This document shows positions 16,397 through 26,112 of a DNA stretch of 64,000 nt, piece by piece (the first letter of the stretch is position 1; each line of letters starts with the position of its first letter). The notes beneath the pieces are model-generated. The model ran no database searches, was not told where the DNA came from, and was given only the letters and a program-made list of their open reading frames with translations. This DNA comes from Candidatus Muiribacterium halophilum (GTDB lineage: Bacteria > Muiribacteriota > Muiribacteriia > Muiribacteriales > Muiribacteriaceae). The DNA lies in assembly GCA_023228995.1 (NCBI GenBank), contig JALOAD010000016.1:1-64000 (forward strand), in the 5' to 3' direction. Position numbers and translations under genes: made by a program.

Positions 16397-17407
16397 ATGG
16401 GATTAGGTAATAAGAAAGAATATTTAAGCTTTGATATTTTCAAAAAGAAAAGATTTTGGAATTTGATGAAATTCTTATTTATTCCAGGAAAAGGAAAATT
16501 AAATTACTTTCCCTTAAGATACAATATTGATCCTTCAAGTGTTTGCAATCTTAAATGTCCTTATTGTATTCATTGTAAAGATAATGATAATACTAAAATA
16601 AAAAAATCTATAATGAGTATGGAAGATTTTTTAATTATTTTTAATAAAATCAAAGATTATGCATTGTTAATTGAATTTTATAATTTTGGTGAGCCTTTGC
16701 TTAATAAAAATTTACCTGAAATGATAAAAATGTGCAGTGATTTTGGAATTAAAACTAGAATTTCTAGTAATATGAGTGTTGATGTTGGTGAAGATTTTTT
16801 AAGCAGGCTTATTGATTCTGGAATTAACAGAATAACATGTGCTGTTGACGGGCATAATGATGAAATAAATAAAAAATATAGAGTAGGGTCAAATTTTGAT
16901 ATTATAACAAAAAATATAAACACTTTAGTTAAATTAAAAAAAAGTAAAAATGCTAAAAAAACGGTGATTTCATGGAGAACATTGTTATTTGAATGGAATT
17001 ATGCATATAAAGAAGATATAAAGAAAACTGCTATGGAATTTGGTGTTGATGAAATTAATTTTGATCCAGGTAGTTTTATGCTAAATGATCGTAAAGTATC
17101 TTGGGATATTTCTAATAAAAAATGGAAAGATAGTAAAAAAAAGTTTTCAAAAGATATAATTAATAAACAATCAGGAAAAAAATGTAGCTTTTTGTTTAAC
17201 AGTACTATTGTAAATGCAAATGGTAATCTAATTACATGTTGTCTTTCGGGTGAAAAAGAGGCTGAAAACAAAGAATCTCTTGTTTTAAATTCTTTATATG
17301 ATGTTTGGAATTCAAAAGAGTTTATAAATACTCGATTGTATAATCTTGGAATATCAGATGACAGACAAAATATTTTAGAATTATGTAAGAAATGTAGATT
17401 ATTGTAA
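16397..17407 (+). CDS. Radical SAM/SPASM domain protein
   Basis: 336 residues. The radical SAM cluster motif CNLKCPYC (Cys 50, 54, 57) follows the strand RYNIDPSSV. FYNFGEPLLNK matches the GGE-like SAM-binding motif, and ISSN with a following RITCAVDG segment complete the TIM-barrel core. The C-terminus has SPASM-type cysteines (KKCSFLF, LITCCLSG, ELCKKCRLL), which bind auxiliary iron-sulfur clusters. Such enzymes modify peptides, proteins or small molecules. The substrate is unknown. No RiPP precursor is evident nearby, and the neighbouring TPR protein could deliver a protein substrate. Confidence 0.85.
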   Translation: MGLGNKKEYLSFDIFKKKRFWNLMKFLFIPGKGKLNYFPLRYNIDPSSVCNLKCPYCIHCKDNDNTKIKKSIMSMEDFLIIFNKIKDYALLIEFYNFGEPLLNKNLPEMIKMCSDFGIKTRISSNMSVDVGEDFLSRLIDSGINRITCAVDGHNDEINKKYRVGSNFDIITKNINTLVKLKKSKNAKKTVISWRTLLFEWNYAYKEDIKKTAMEFGVDEINFDPGSFMLNDRKVSWDISNKKWKDSKKKFSKDIINKQSGKKCSFLFNSTIVNANGNLITCCLSGEKEAENKESLVLNSLYDVWNSKEFINTRLYNLGISDDRQNILELCKKCRLL

Positions 17408-17469
17408 AATTGAATTATTTTAATAAATGACATTTTATTATATTTCTATTAAAGCTCTAAATTATGTAT

Positions 17470-18588
17470 TTAATCAGAGGGTTCAATTATAAAATAATCA
17501 GATATTTTTTTTGCTAATTTTTTTATCGAATGATTTTCTTCAATTTCTTTTCTTAATAAATTCCTGTTTATAAAAGGTTTTGTTAAAATCAAATTTTTAA
17601 TATCATTCTCAAAATCTTGTTTTGTAGTTAAAAAAACACCTTTTCCATCAAGATGTGAAAATAATTCAATAGCACTTTTATTGGAAGTAATTACCGGAAT
17701 ACCCATTGCCATAGGTTCAATTATAACTTTATCAAGCGAACCTGTATCCGATAAGTTTATAATAACATCAAACTTTTTATAAGTTTCAAATATATATTTT
17801 TTTGGAATATTTTTTGAGTAAAAAATATTTTTATAATTAAAATTAAATATTTTATCAAAATATTTTTTATCAATTTCAATCAAAGGTTCTCCAATAATTG
17901 TTAGATTAATATTTTTATTTTCAATTTTATTAAAGACTTCAATCATTTTATGAATATTTTTTGTTTCTGAAATTCTTCCAAAAACTGCAAATTTAGAATA
18001 ATTACATTTCTTATTTTTTATAAATTTGAAAAAATCCGTATTTATACCATGTCCTGTAAATTCAATTTTAGATGTTTTATATTTAAAACTTTCTTTGGAT
18101 GGTGAAAATATTTTATCACTTAATAAAGTTGCTATTTTTAGAGCTTTTGTAACTGAAGAATGAGCATACCAAAAAAGTATTGGAATTTTATAATAAAGTT
18201 TGAATAAAAATATAAACGGTACAAAGTACGCAGCCATATGAACAAAATAACCATTAATTTTATAGTTTTTATGTATTTTAAATAAAATTTTATATAACAA
18301 AATAATTGAAGATAATCTATTGAATTTATCTCTTTTAATTGAAAATACTTTCACATTTTCATTGACTTTAAAATTTGAACTTTTAACTGTTATTACAAAA
18401 ACTTTATCAAAGTAAATAGAAATATTATTTACCCAATCTATACAATGAGATAAAACTTTTGATTTTTCATTCATTTCCATGTTAAATATTAATAAATTCA
18501 TATTTTTTATACTATCAGATATTTCTTTGCTTTTAAATTGTTTTGTCTGCTGGTAAATACTTAAATACTGTTTAATATTCTTTTTCAA
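17470..18588 (-). CDS. Glycosyltransferase family 4-like protein
   Basis: 372 residues, GT-B fold. The C-terminal half is typical of group 1 glycosyltransferases: KFAVFGRISETKNIHKMIEV (about 200-219), LTIIGEPL, DVIINLSDTGSLDKVIIEPM (about 275-294, with the acceptor/donor Glu in IEPMAMGIPVIT) and the final helix. The N-terminal half has HMAAYFVPFIFLF and WYAHSSVT. Convergent with the radical SAM gene and divergent from 18626. Probably adds a sugar to a surface polysaccharide or lipid; donor and acceptor cannot be told. Confidence 0.85.
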   Translation of the reverse strand: MKKNIKQYLSIYQQTKQFKSKEISDSIKNMNLLIFNMEMNEKSKVLSHCIDWVNNISIYFDKVFVITVKSSNFKVNENVKVFSIKRDKFNRLSSIILLYKILFKIHKNYKINGYFVHMAAYFVPFIFLFKLYYKIPILFWYAHSSVTKALKIATLLSDKIFSPSKESFKYKTSKIEFTGHGINTDFFKFIKNKKCNYSKFAVFGRISETKNIHKMIEVFNKIENKNINLTIIGEPLIEIDKKYFDKIFNFNYKNIFYSKNIPKKYIFETYKKFDVIINLSDTGSLDKVIIEPMAMGIPVITSNKSAIELFSHLDGKGVFLTTKQDFENDIKNLILTKPFINRNLLRKEIEENHSIKKLAKKISDYFIIEPSD

Positions 18589-18625
18589 GTCGATTAGTTA
18601 GTAATAACGCTTTTGAGAGGGTGAT

Positions 18626-19969
18626 ATGAAAATAAAAAGAATATTTATATTGTTTTTAATATTATTTTCTTTACTTTCTTATTCAGCTCCATCAGCTCTT
18701 TTCAAAGGTTATATATTCGATAGAAAAAGTAAATATCCAGTTGTTAACGCTGAAATTGAGTGTGGCGGAAAAATAACTTTTTCTGATTCTAAAGGGTATT
18801 TTGAACTTAAAAATCTTATTATTGGAAATCTTATAATTCGTGTTAAAGCAAATGATTTTATGGATTATAATGATATTGTTAAAATTACTCATGGGAGTAA
18901 TTCTCAAAACTTTTTTCTTGAAAACAAACCGATAATGGTAAAAGCTCGAGGTATTATCGAAAACGAGGATACAGGCCTTGGAGTTAGTAATATTAATATT
19001 TCTTTTGATAATATAATGGGTCAAACAGATGAATTTGGGGAATTTTTTATTAACAATCTTAATCCAGGTAAATATATTGTAAAAATACAACATTCAGATT
19101 ATGAAAAATATTTAGAAGAAATTACTATAAATGAGGCTAATGTTAATAATTTTAAGTTTTTTTTAAAACCGCTTATTAGATATGGGAAAATAATTGGTGA
19201 GATTAGAAATATTGAAGGTGATCTTGTTTTAAATGCACAGGTTTCTGTTGGGAATAATCAGCCTGTTAATGTATCTGGCGGCAAATATGTTTTTGAGGAT
19301 ATTGTTCGTGGAAAACACAGAATTGTAATATATTCAGATTCTTATGAACCACATGAAGAATATGTTGTTGTGGAGGAAAGTTCTAAAATAAGGACTATTT
19401 TAAAAAAAGATCCTGATTTTAGATATGGAGAGTTTGAAAAAAGAAGAAAAGATAATAAAGAAATAAATAATATTGTAAATAGTGTAAAAGGTAGTCTTGA
19501 AGGAGTTGTAAGAGATGCTCAATCATTTAAATTTATATCTGGTGTTACTATTACAATTGAAGATAAATACACAGTTTCAGGTAAAGATGGTTCTTATTAT
19601 TTTCATGATATAATTCCTGGTGAATATACAATGAGTATTATTTCAAGCGATTATGGTGTTTATAATGCTGATATTATAATAAGACCTGGAGCAGGAATAT
19701 TTAATATATCTCTTGCTTATGAAAATAAAGATTCACTTATTTTTGGTAAAGTTTATGACAAAAAAACTCAAAAACCTGTAATTGGAGCAAAAGTAGTTAT
19801 TGGAAATAAAGAATTAAAAACTGATGAAAAAGGTTTTTATCAGTTAAAAGTTGATCTTGATGATTATGTTGAGGTTAAAGTTTATATTGGTCATATTATG
19901 TTTTTTAGAAAAGTTGTTTATATTAATTCTAATAAAATAAAAAATGATATTTTTCTTGAGGTAGAATAA
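18626..19969 (+). CDS. Exported protein with carboxypeptidase-regulatory-like repeats
   Basis: 447 residues with a signal peptide (about 1-20). At least four beta-sandwich repeats of the carboxypeptidase D regulatory-like type follow: LFKGYIFDRKSKYPVVNAEI (about 25), IENEDTGLGVSNINISF (about 112), IGEIRNIEGDLVLNAQVSVG (about 192), LEGVVRDAQSFKFISGVTIT (about 290) and FGKVYDKKTQKPVIGAKVVI (about 373), each ending with a G-Y/F-L/I pattern. Such domains act as periplasmic binding or spacer modules. It shares one base with the GspF gene, so it belongs to the secretion/pilus cluster. Confidence 0.82.
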   Translation: MKIKRIFILFLILFSLLSYSAPSALFKGYIFDRKSKYPVVNAEIECGGKITFSDSKGYFELKNLIIGNLIIRVKANDFMDYNDIVKITHGSNSQNFFLENKPIMVKARGIIENEDTGLGVSNINISFDNIMGQTDEFGEFFINNLNPGKYIVKIQHSDYEKYLEEITINEANVNNFKFFLKPLIRYGKIIGEIRNIEGDLVLNAQVSVGNNQPVNVSGGKYVFEDIVRGKHRIVIYSDSYEPHEEYVVVEESSKIRTILKKDPDFRYGEFEKRRKDNKEINNIVNSVKGSLEGVVRDAQSFKFISGVTITIEDKYTVSGKDGSYYFHDIIPGEYTMSIISSDYGVYNADIIIRPGAGIFNISLAYENKDSLIFGKVYDKKTQKPVIGAKVVIGNKELKTDEKGFYQLKVDLDDYVEVKVYIGHIMFFRKVVYINSNKIKNDIFLEVE

Positions 19970-21183
19970 TGCCTACATACTTTTATACTGCAATGAATGC
20001 AGAAAATATAAGAGTTACTGGTAAAATAACTGTTCCAAATGTTGAAAATTTGAAAAAAGTTCTTATAGAAAAAAGACAAAAACTTGTATCTATATATGAA
20101 TCTCCAATAAAAAGTGTATGGCAATGGAGTACAGTATCTGATAGAAATATACTTCTTTTTACAAGATATTTTGCATCTTTAATAAAAGCTGGTATATCTG
20201 CTTTTAAATCAATAAATATTCTTTATAAACAAGAAAAAAATCTTAGATTAAAAGAAACACTTGGAGTAATTTCTCATGATGTAGAGAACGGAAGTGCCTT
20301 ATACGAAGCTTTTTCAAGGTTTCCAGGAATGTTTGATAAAGTTTACATTGGACTTTTAAGAACTGGTGAAGAAAGTGGTAGATTATATGAACTTTTGGAA
20401 AAATGCTCAGATCTTATTGAAACAAGAATTGTAGTAAAAAGGAAGATAATAGCCATAGTTTCATATCCAGCGATAATTTTATTGCTTATATTAATACTAG
20501 TATTTGTTATATTTATGCAGATTGTACCTAAATTTCAGACTTTATATGGACAAATGGGTCTTACGCTTGATGCATTGCCACTTATTACAAAGGTTGTTAT
20601 TGGGGTAGCTGATTTTATTCGTACTTATTTTTTTTATGAATTAGGTTTTATTGTGCTTTTTGCAGGTGTGTTTTTTCAAATATATTCAACTAAAGCCGGT
20701 AAACTTAGAATTGACAGACTATTTGTAAAAATACCTATTATTAAAGATATTATTATTAAATATTATATTGCAAGATTTTCAAGAAATCTTAGTATTCTTT
20801 TTGAAAGTGGTTTTTCAATTATTATTGCTTTTGAAAGATCTGATGAAATTGTTACAAATTTAGCAGTTAAAGAAAATCTTATAAGAGTTAAAAAAAATAT
20901 CGAGCGAGGAAATACGGTAAGTGAAGCTTTTGCAAGTGTTACAATGATACCTGAAATTTCTCGTGAAATGATATCAATTGGTGAACAAACAGCAAATTTT
21001 GATAAAATGCTTATAAATATAGCTGAATTTTATGAAAAAGATCTTGATTATGTGACAGAGACCTTTATGAACTGGATTGAACCGACGATAATAATAGTGT
21101 TAGGTTTTTTTGTTGGAACTATATTGTTATCAATATATTTGCCAGTATTCTCACTAGCAAGCAATATGAAGATGAATATATAA
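19969..21183 (+). CDS. Type II secretion / type IV pilus inner-membrane platform protein (GspF/PilC)
   Basis: 404 residues, the usual size. It opens PTYFYTAMNAENIRVTGKI, has two T2SF domains (about 60-185 and 265-390) and membrane helices near 165-190, 215-240 and 370-395. Characteristic stretches are LLFTRYFASLIKAGISAF, PGMFDKVYIGLLRTGEESGR and the repeat REMISIGEQTANFDKMLINI. The platform protein couples the assembly ATPase to pilin insertion. The ATPase (GspE/PilB) is not in the window. It is translationally coupled to the upstream gene (TAATG overlap). Confidence 0.93.
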   Translation: MPTYFYTAMNAENIRVTGKITVPNVENLKKVLIEKRQKLVSIYESPIKSVWQWSTVSDRNILLFTRYFASLIKAGISAFKSINILYKQEKNLRLKETLGVISHDVENGSALYEAFSRFPGMFDKVYIGLLRTGEESGRLYELLEKCSDLIETRIVVKRKIIAIVSYPAIILLLILILVFVIFMQIVPKFQTLYGQMGLTLDALPLITKVVIGVADFIRTYFFYELGFIVLFAGVFFQIYSTKAGKLRIDRLFVKIPIIKDIIIKYYIARFSRNLSILFESGFSIIIAFERSDEIVTNLAVKENLIRVKKNIERGNTVSEAFASVTMIPEISREMISIGEQTANFDKMLINIAEFYEKDLDYVTETFMNWIEPTIIIVLGFFVGTILLSIYLPVFSLASNMKMNI

Positions 21184-21241
21184 ATATAAGTTGCAGAATA
21201 TTTTTATAAAAATATTTTGTAAATAAAGAGAGAGGAAATAT

Positions 21242-23065
21242 ATGAATAAAGTAACAAAAGTGCTATTGATAATACTTCTTACCGCACTTTTTGTGTTTGG
21301 TGGAGAAGCTAATGAAATATTTCTTAAAAATATAGAAATAATTAATGATGAAAACAATTCTCAAATAATTATTGAGTTTGATAATATAGTTAATAATTTT
21401 TCAAATACAATTAAAGGTAATAATCTAGTTATAGATATTCCTGATAGTTATCTTTCAATGCTTGATATACCTATAAAATCTACTATTTCAGATATTAATA
21501 TAATACAACCTATGCAATTAAAAAAAACTCCACCAGTTACAAGAGTTATTTGTGTGTGGAAAAATCTTAAAGAACATACAGTTGAAGCAAAAAACAATAA
21601 AATTGTTATTTTATTAAAGGGTAATCAGACAAAAGAAGAAAATATTGAAGATATTTTAATAAAAGAATTAGGTCATGATAGAAGACTTGATGAGTGTATT
21701 GAATGTAATGATGATGAACACGATTATGTTGAAAGTATTAAAAATGAAAATACTAATTATAATGTTCAAAAAACTGTTTCTAAACCAGATAATTCATTTA
21801 AAACTGAAAATATAAATTTTAACTTTTCCGGAATGAGTTTAAGAGAAATATTTGAGACTTTATCAAATCTTACAGGATTAAATATTATTATAGATGGTGA
21901 GGTTAAAGAAAGAAATCTTAATCTTTATATTCAGGAATTACCTGTAAATGAAGCTCTTGATCTTGTTGTTGCCTCATCAGGACTTGCTATGAATAGATTT
22001 AATGAAAATACTTGGATAATATCTGAAAAAGATAAATCAAGAGAAATTCATCAGAAAAAAAATCAATCTATTTTTAGACTTGTTAATGCTGAAGCTGATA
22101 AAGTGCTTGAATTGATATCTTCTAATACAGTTTTAAGTCAAAAAATTAAAATTGAAAATTTAAGTATTGATAAAAGAATAAATGCAATTCTTGCTTATGA
22201 TACTCAAGAAAACCTTAGACTTCTTGAAAAGATAATTTCTGATTTTGATAAAAAAAATGGTCAAGTTACTATAGAATTACATATTGTTGAGATGAAAAGA
22301 GAAGATCTTAATAATTTTGGTCTTTCTTTTGATCAATTTCCTTTAACACCACAAAGTATAGATGTTTTGAATATTCCATCAAATATTAGTATATATAGCA
22401 AATTGGAAGCTTTGGAAAGTCAGGAAAAAGCCAATATACTTTCTTCTCCAAAAATAAGAGTAGTTCATAGAAAAACTGCAAAAATTGAAATTGGAGATGA
22501 AATTCCTGTTCCTTATTATACTTATGAGGAAGCTCATAAATATGTTACAGAAGGAGCTATAAATAATTTGAGAGTTATAGAACCTCTTAAAAAATTTGAA
22601 AAAGCTAATGTTGGCATAACTTTAGAAGTTACTCCATATATACATGATAATTCAGAAGTTAGTATGGATTTGAATATTGATGTTTCCGACCTGTTAAAAA
22701 TTGATAATGATGGTCAACTTTATACTTCTACTAGAAATACAACTACTTTTGTTAGACTTAAAGATAGAGAAACAGCTGTATTAGGTGGATTAATTAAACA
22801 AGAAGAAAGAAATGAAGATTCAAGAATACCTGGATTTCAGAGAATTCCTATATTAAGGTCTTTGTTTAAAAATAAAAGAGTTTCTAAAAAAAATATGGAA
22901 ATGCTTATGTTTATTACACCATATTTTGTGAATGGTGAAAATAACGAAGAATATACAGTTAGTAAAAATTCAAATTTAAATAAAAAAGATAATTCAAATA
23001 ATTTGAAAAAAGTCGATAATGAGTATTATAATGTTATTGGTGATTTGAGAAAAGTGTCGCAATAA
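21242..23065 (+). CDS. Secretin (PilQ/GspD family)
   Basis: 607-residue outer-membrane secretin monomer. Signal peptide at 1-20, an AMIN-type domain (about 28-125, IIEFDNIVNNFSNT...PPVTRVICVW), an STN/N0 domain (about 190-255, FNFSGMSLREIFETLSNLTG), an N1-like segment (about 270-330) and the secretin core (about 335-560: NILSSPKIRVVHRKTAKIEI, NVGITLEVTPYIHDN, RETAVLGGLIKQEER, IPILRSLFKNK). The AMIN domain favours a PilQ-like pilus secretin. A charged tail follows. With the GspF-like and pilin genes it forms a partial secretion or pilus machine. Confidence 0.93.
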   Translation: MNKVTKVLLIILLTALFVFGGEANEIFLKNIEIINDENNSQIIIEFDNIVNNFSNTIKGNNLVIDIPDSYLSMLDIPIKSTISDINIIQPMQLKKTPPVTRVICVWKNLKEHTVEAKNNKIVILLKGNQTKEENIEDILIKELGHDRRLDECIECNDDEHDYVESIKNENTNYNVQKTVSKPDNSFKTENINFNFSGMSLREIFETLSNLTGLNIIIDGEVKERNLNLYIQELPVNEALDLVVASSGLAMNRFNENTWIISEKDKSREIHQKKNQSIFRLVNAEADKVLELISSNTVLSQKIKIENLSIDKRINAILAYDTQENLRLLEKIISDFDKKNGQVTIELHIVEMKREDLNNFGLSFDQFPLTPQSIDVLNIPSNISIYSKLEALESQEKANILSSPKIRVVHRKTAKIEIGDEIPVPYYTYEEAHKYVTEGAINNLRVIEPLKKFEKANVGITLEVTPYIHDNSEVSMDLNIDVSDLLKIDNDGQLYTSTRNTTTFVRLKDRETAVLGGLIKQEERNEDSRIPGFQRIPILRSLFKNKRVSKKNMEMLMFITPYFVNGENNEEYTVSKNSNLNKKDNSNNLKKVDNEYYNVIGDLRKVSQ

Positions 23066-23140
23066 ATGAACCGGTCACCTAAAATCATTTTTTTGTCTTA
23101 AGTTTGATATTTAATGTAATAAAAAAAGTTTTTTTGGTTA

Positions 23141-23169
23141 TTGACAAAAAATAAAAAAAACTATAACAT
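23141..23169 (+). promoter_or_regulatory. Probable promoter for the pseudopilin gene
   Basis: TTGACA (23141-23146) and TAACAT (23164-23169) with 17-base spacing, 75 bases before the pilin ATG. An overlapping TATAAC is an alternative -10. A private strong promoter would suit an abundant structural subunit. Confidence 0.55.
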
Positions 23170-23243
23170 ATTATTTATATGTAATGTTTTTATATTAAGG
23201 TTATCATAAGGGATAGTCTTAAAAAAACAAGGAGGTCGTTTAT

Positions 23244-24260
23244 ATGACTAAAAAAGGTTTTTCACTAGTTGAACTAGTAATTGCACTTGGAATCGTTATT
23301 ATTATGACAGGTGCTGCAGCTTTATACTTGGGAGATATTTATTTTAAATCTCAGGTTGCTAAATCACTTGGTGACATGGAAACAATTGCTAATTCACTAC
23401 TTCTACACGATACTGAAAACGGAGCAAATTTATTTGAAACAGATTTACCAGGTTATGTAGGAACTGCAAGTTGGTATAAAGAAAAAGATACTCTTAGAAA
23501 ACTTCTAGGTAATTATCTTGCAGTTTTACCTTCAGATCCATGGGGAAATACTTACAAAGTAAATGCTTATGCTGGTTGGGTAAAAACTTATGCTTCAGAT
23601 TTTAAAATTGGTGGAACTTCAAAATATGAAAAAGATATTACTACATATTATCTTCCAGATGATCTTGCAGTTTCTAAAGTAAGAGTTCAGGATAATAATG
23701 CTAACCTTAAAGTTGATACTAACGATACTTTGATGGTTTTCTTTACTAAATCAGTAAGACCTAATAGTACAACAGTTGCTGTACTTAATGAAAATCCAGT
23801 AGCTTCCAGAAGACTTATTACTATTGGTGGTTTAGCTGGTGATGATGCAACTGGTTGGTTTCAATATCAGGATTTCATAGGTAGTATGCCTAATGGAACT
23901 GAAACAGATCTTGCTACTGGTGGTCCGATTGTAGGTGCTCAATATTCAAGACCTAATGACTCACCATTTACTTATAATATTTTCTCAAGAAGTTTAAACG
24001 GAAATCTTGCAGGAATTGCTGGTGCTGATGACTTTTTGACAGTATGGAAAATTGGTAATGAAGTTTATATTCCAACTGGAGTTTTTGCTAATGGTGCAGT
24101 TGGTGGAGATAATAGAGGAATGGCTTATGTAATCTGGGAATCAACTCAAGGTTATTTAAGTGGTTATAAAACTGTTGGTGAAAAAAACAAACTTTATCTT
24201 CTAAAACAGGCTGGAGAAACAGCAAAAAGAACAGTTACTTTTAGAACATTACTTGACTAA
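23244..24260 (+). CDS. GspG-like pseudopilin with large C-terminal domain
   Basis: 338 residues. The class III (prepilin) leader MTKKG is cut before FSLVELVIALGIVIIMTGAA, with the conserved Glu at mature position 5. The stretch LAVLPSDPWGNTYKVNAY (about 92-109) matches the major pseudopilin GspG motif with DPWG. GspG proteins are usually about 140 residues, so residues 130-338 are an extra domain with Gly/Asp/Asn-rich beta-like sequence, possibly adhesive. GGAGG precedes the ATG and a strong terminator follows, so the gene is expressed alone. Confidence 0.88.
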   Translation: MTKKGFSLVELVIALGIVIIMTGAAALYLGDIYFKSQVAKSLGDMETIANSLLLHDTENGANLFETDLPGYVGTASWYKEKDTLRKLLGNYLAVLPSDPWGNTYKVNAYAGWVKTYASDFKIGGTSKYEKDITTYYLPDDLAVSKVRVQDNNANLKVDTNDTLMVFFTKSVRPNSTTVAVLNENPVASRRLITIGGLAGDDATGWFQYQDFIGSMPNGTETDLATGGPIVGAQYSRPNDSPFTYNIFSRSLNGNLAGIAGADDFLTVWKIGNEVYIPTGVFANGAVGGDNRGMAYVIWESTQGYLSGYKTVGEKNKLYLLKQAGETAKRTVTFRTLLD

Positions 24261-24278
24261 TTTTAATTAGTTATAAAT

Positions 24279-24310
24279 AAAAGCGGTCATTGCGACCGCT
24301 TTTTTTTTTG
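24279..24310 (+). terminator. Strong intrinsic terminator after pseudopilin gene
   Basis: AAAGCGGTC / GACCGCTTT stem with loop ATTGC and a run of about ten T. Confidence 0.93.
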
Positions 24311-24342
24311 AAAAAAAAACAAGCTTAATCTATAATCAATTT

Positions 24343-25197
24343 ATGAAAGAATTATTAACTCTTGTAATACCAGTTTATAATGAAGAAAAAGCTTTAAATA
24401 TTTTAATTGAAAAATTTGTAGAATTAGAAAAAATGTTAAATATAATATTTGTAGATGATTTTTCATACGATAATTCAAGATTAATGTTAAAAGAAAAAGA
24501 TTTTAATGTAATTTCTCATCCTTATAATAAAGGTTATGGTGCTAGTTTGAAGACTGGGATTAGAAATGCAAAAACTCCTTATATTTGTATTATGGATGCG
24601 GATTTTCAGCATAGAATTGAAGATTTATGGAAACTTACCCAATATATGAATGATTTTGATACAGTAATTGGTGCAAGATCATCTGAATCTCATTTTCCTT
24701 TATTTCGCAGACCTGGTAAATTTTTAATTAACAAATTTGCTTCTTATGTAGCAGGATTTAAAATAAAAGATATTAATTCAGGATTAAGAATATTTAAAAA
24801 AAATGATATTGAAAGATTTATTGATATACTTCCTAATGGTTTTTCATTTACAACGACTTCAACTTTGCTTTTTATAAAATCTGGTTATTCAATAAAATAC
24901 ATACCTGTTACTGTTGAAAAAAGAGTTGGAAAAAGCAGTGTAAAAATAAAAGATGGAATTCGTACTTTACTTTTAATATTAAAAACTTTAATGCTTTTCT
25001 GTCCTTTAAAATTTTTTGTTCCTTTATCAGCGTTTCTGCTTTTTAGTGGATTTGGATTTATTGGTCTTGAATTTTACTTATATAATATTATTAATGTATC
25101 AACATCTGCTTTGCTACTTTTTATAAGTTCTCTTCTTGTGTTTCTTTTTGGTATGATAAGCGAGCAGATTTCTCAGCTTAAAAGGATTACAAGATAA
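24343..25197 (+). CDS. Family 2 glycosyltransferase, polyprenyl-phosphate sugar synthase type
   Basis: 284 residues. GT-A core: LVIPVYNEEKAL (about 7-18), FVDDFSYDNS, HPYNKGYGASLKTGI (about 64-78), CIMDADFQH (the DxD, about 87-95) and KIKDINSGLRIFKK. Two C-terminal membrane helices (about 225-280) give the layout of dolichol/undecaprenyl-phosphate mannose or glucose synthases. It likely charges a lipid carrier for the polytopic transferases downstream. It ends immediately before the flippase-like gene (stop and ATG abut). Confidence 0.9.
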   Translation: MKELLTLVIPVYNEEKALNILIEKFVELEKMLNIIFVDDFSYDNSRLMLKEKDFNVISHPYNKGYGASLKTGIRNAKTPYICIMDADFQHRIEDLWKLTQYMNDFDTVIGARSSESHFPLFRRPGKFLINKFASYVAGFKIKDINSGLRIFKKNDIERFIDILPNGFSFTTTSTLLFIKSGYSIKYIPVTVEKRVGKSSVKIKDGIRTLLLILKTLMLFCPLKFFVPLSAFLLFSGFGFIGLEFYLYNIINVSTSALLLFISSLLVFLFGMISEQISQLKRITR

Positions 25198-26112
25198 ATG
25201 AAAAAATGGACTGTATATTTAAGGATAGTAGGTTTTGTACTTTTTTTTTATTTTTTAAAAAAGATAAGTTTAGATTGGGATTCAATAATAAATGCTATAA
25301 CTCAGGTTGATAAATATCTTTTTAGCTTAGCTTTATTTCTTAGTTTTGCATCTGTATTTCTTAGAGTTTTTAGAATGAATATTATTATAAAAAAAGTTAA
25401 TAGTGAAAATATTTACTATTCCTTTTTTGAAAAATATCTTATATATTTTACTTCTTTATTTTTTGGTTCAATAACTCCTTCAAGAATTGGTGAAGTTGTA
25501 AAAATGCGATATTTTGCAAAATTAGGTAAATTCAAAGCTATATTTATCATTGTATGGGATAGGATATGGGATGTTTTTTATATATTAATTCCTGGTATTA
25601 TATCTTTTTATTTTCTTGGACTTAAAAACTTCTTTTATATTTCAGTTTTTGCGGGAATTTTATTGATAATTCTTTTTTTGATTTTTAGAAAGTCATTAAT
25701 TAAATTTATACCCGAAAAAATCAAAGTTTTATTTAAAAAAGAAAATCTTATATTTAATTTTAAAGATTTATTTTATATGAACTTTTATACTTTTTTAAGT
25801 TTTATTTTTTATTTTATATGGTATTATCTTCTGTTTTTAATGATTGGAGTAAAAGTTCCAATTATTTATATGTTTTGGCTTCAATGTTTTACTGTTTTGA
25901 TAAATGTTCTTCCAATATCTATGATGGGAATTGGTACAAGAATGGCTGCGAATCTTTATTTTCTTGGTAAAATTGGAATTAGTGAAAATAATATTGTAGT
26001 ATTTGAGTTTATAATATTATTTTTTTATATTATTACAATTGTTGCGGGATTTGTGTTTTGGAATTTACTTGAACATATTATAAAAAGGAGACCAGAGACT
26101 TATGAAGTTTAA
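25198..26112 (+). CDS. Lysylphosphatidylglycerol synthase/UPF0104-type membrane protein
   Basis: 304 residues with about eight membrane helices. Matches the YbhN/AglD-like flippase-like domain: FASVFLRVFRMNIIIKK (about 50-66), FGSITPSRIGEVVKMRY (about 89-105, the family signature), FIIVWDRIWDVFYI and PISMMGIGTRMAANLYF. Proteins of this family move or modify lipid-linked substrates. Placed between a polyprenyl-phosphate GT and glycan transferases, it may flip the lipid-linked sugar. It overlaps the next gene by 11 bases. Confidence 0.85.
   Translation: MKKWTVYLRIVGFVLFFYFLKKISLDWDSIINAITQVDKYLFSLALFLSFASVFLRVFRMNIIIKKVNSENIYYSFFEKYLIYFTSLFFGSITPSRIGEVVKMRYFAKLGKFKAIFIIVWDRIWDVFYILIPGIISFYFLGLKNFFYISVFAGILLIILFLIFRKSLIKFIPEKIKVLFKKENLIFNFKDLFYMNFYTFLSFIFYFIWYYLLFLMIGVKVPIIYMFWLQCFTVLINVLPISMMGIGTRMAANLYFLGKIGISENNIVVFEFIILFFYIITIVAGFVFWNLLEHIIKRRPETYEV

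Noticed and set aside
16397-17407. RiPP biosynthesis cluster around the radical SAM gene
   Set aside because: No precursor peptide, leader-recognition domain, protease or exporter was seen; the 27-residue membrane peptide at 13395-13478 has no core-like residues.
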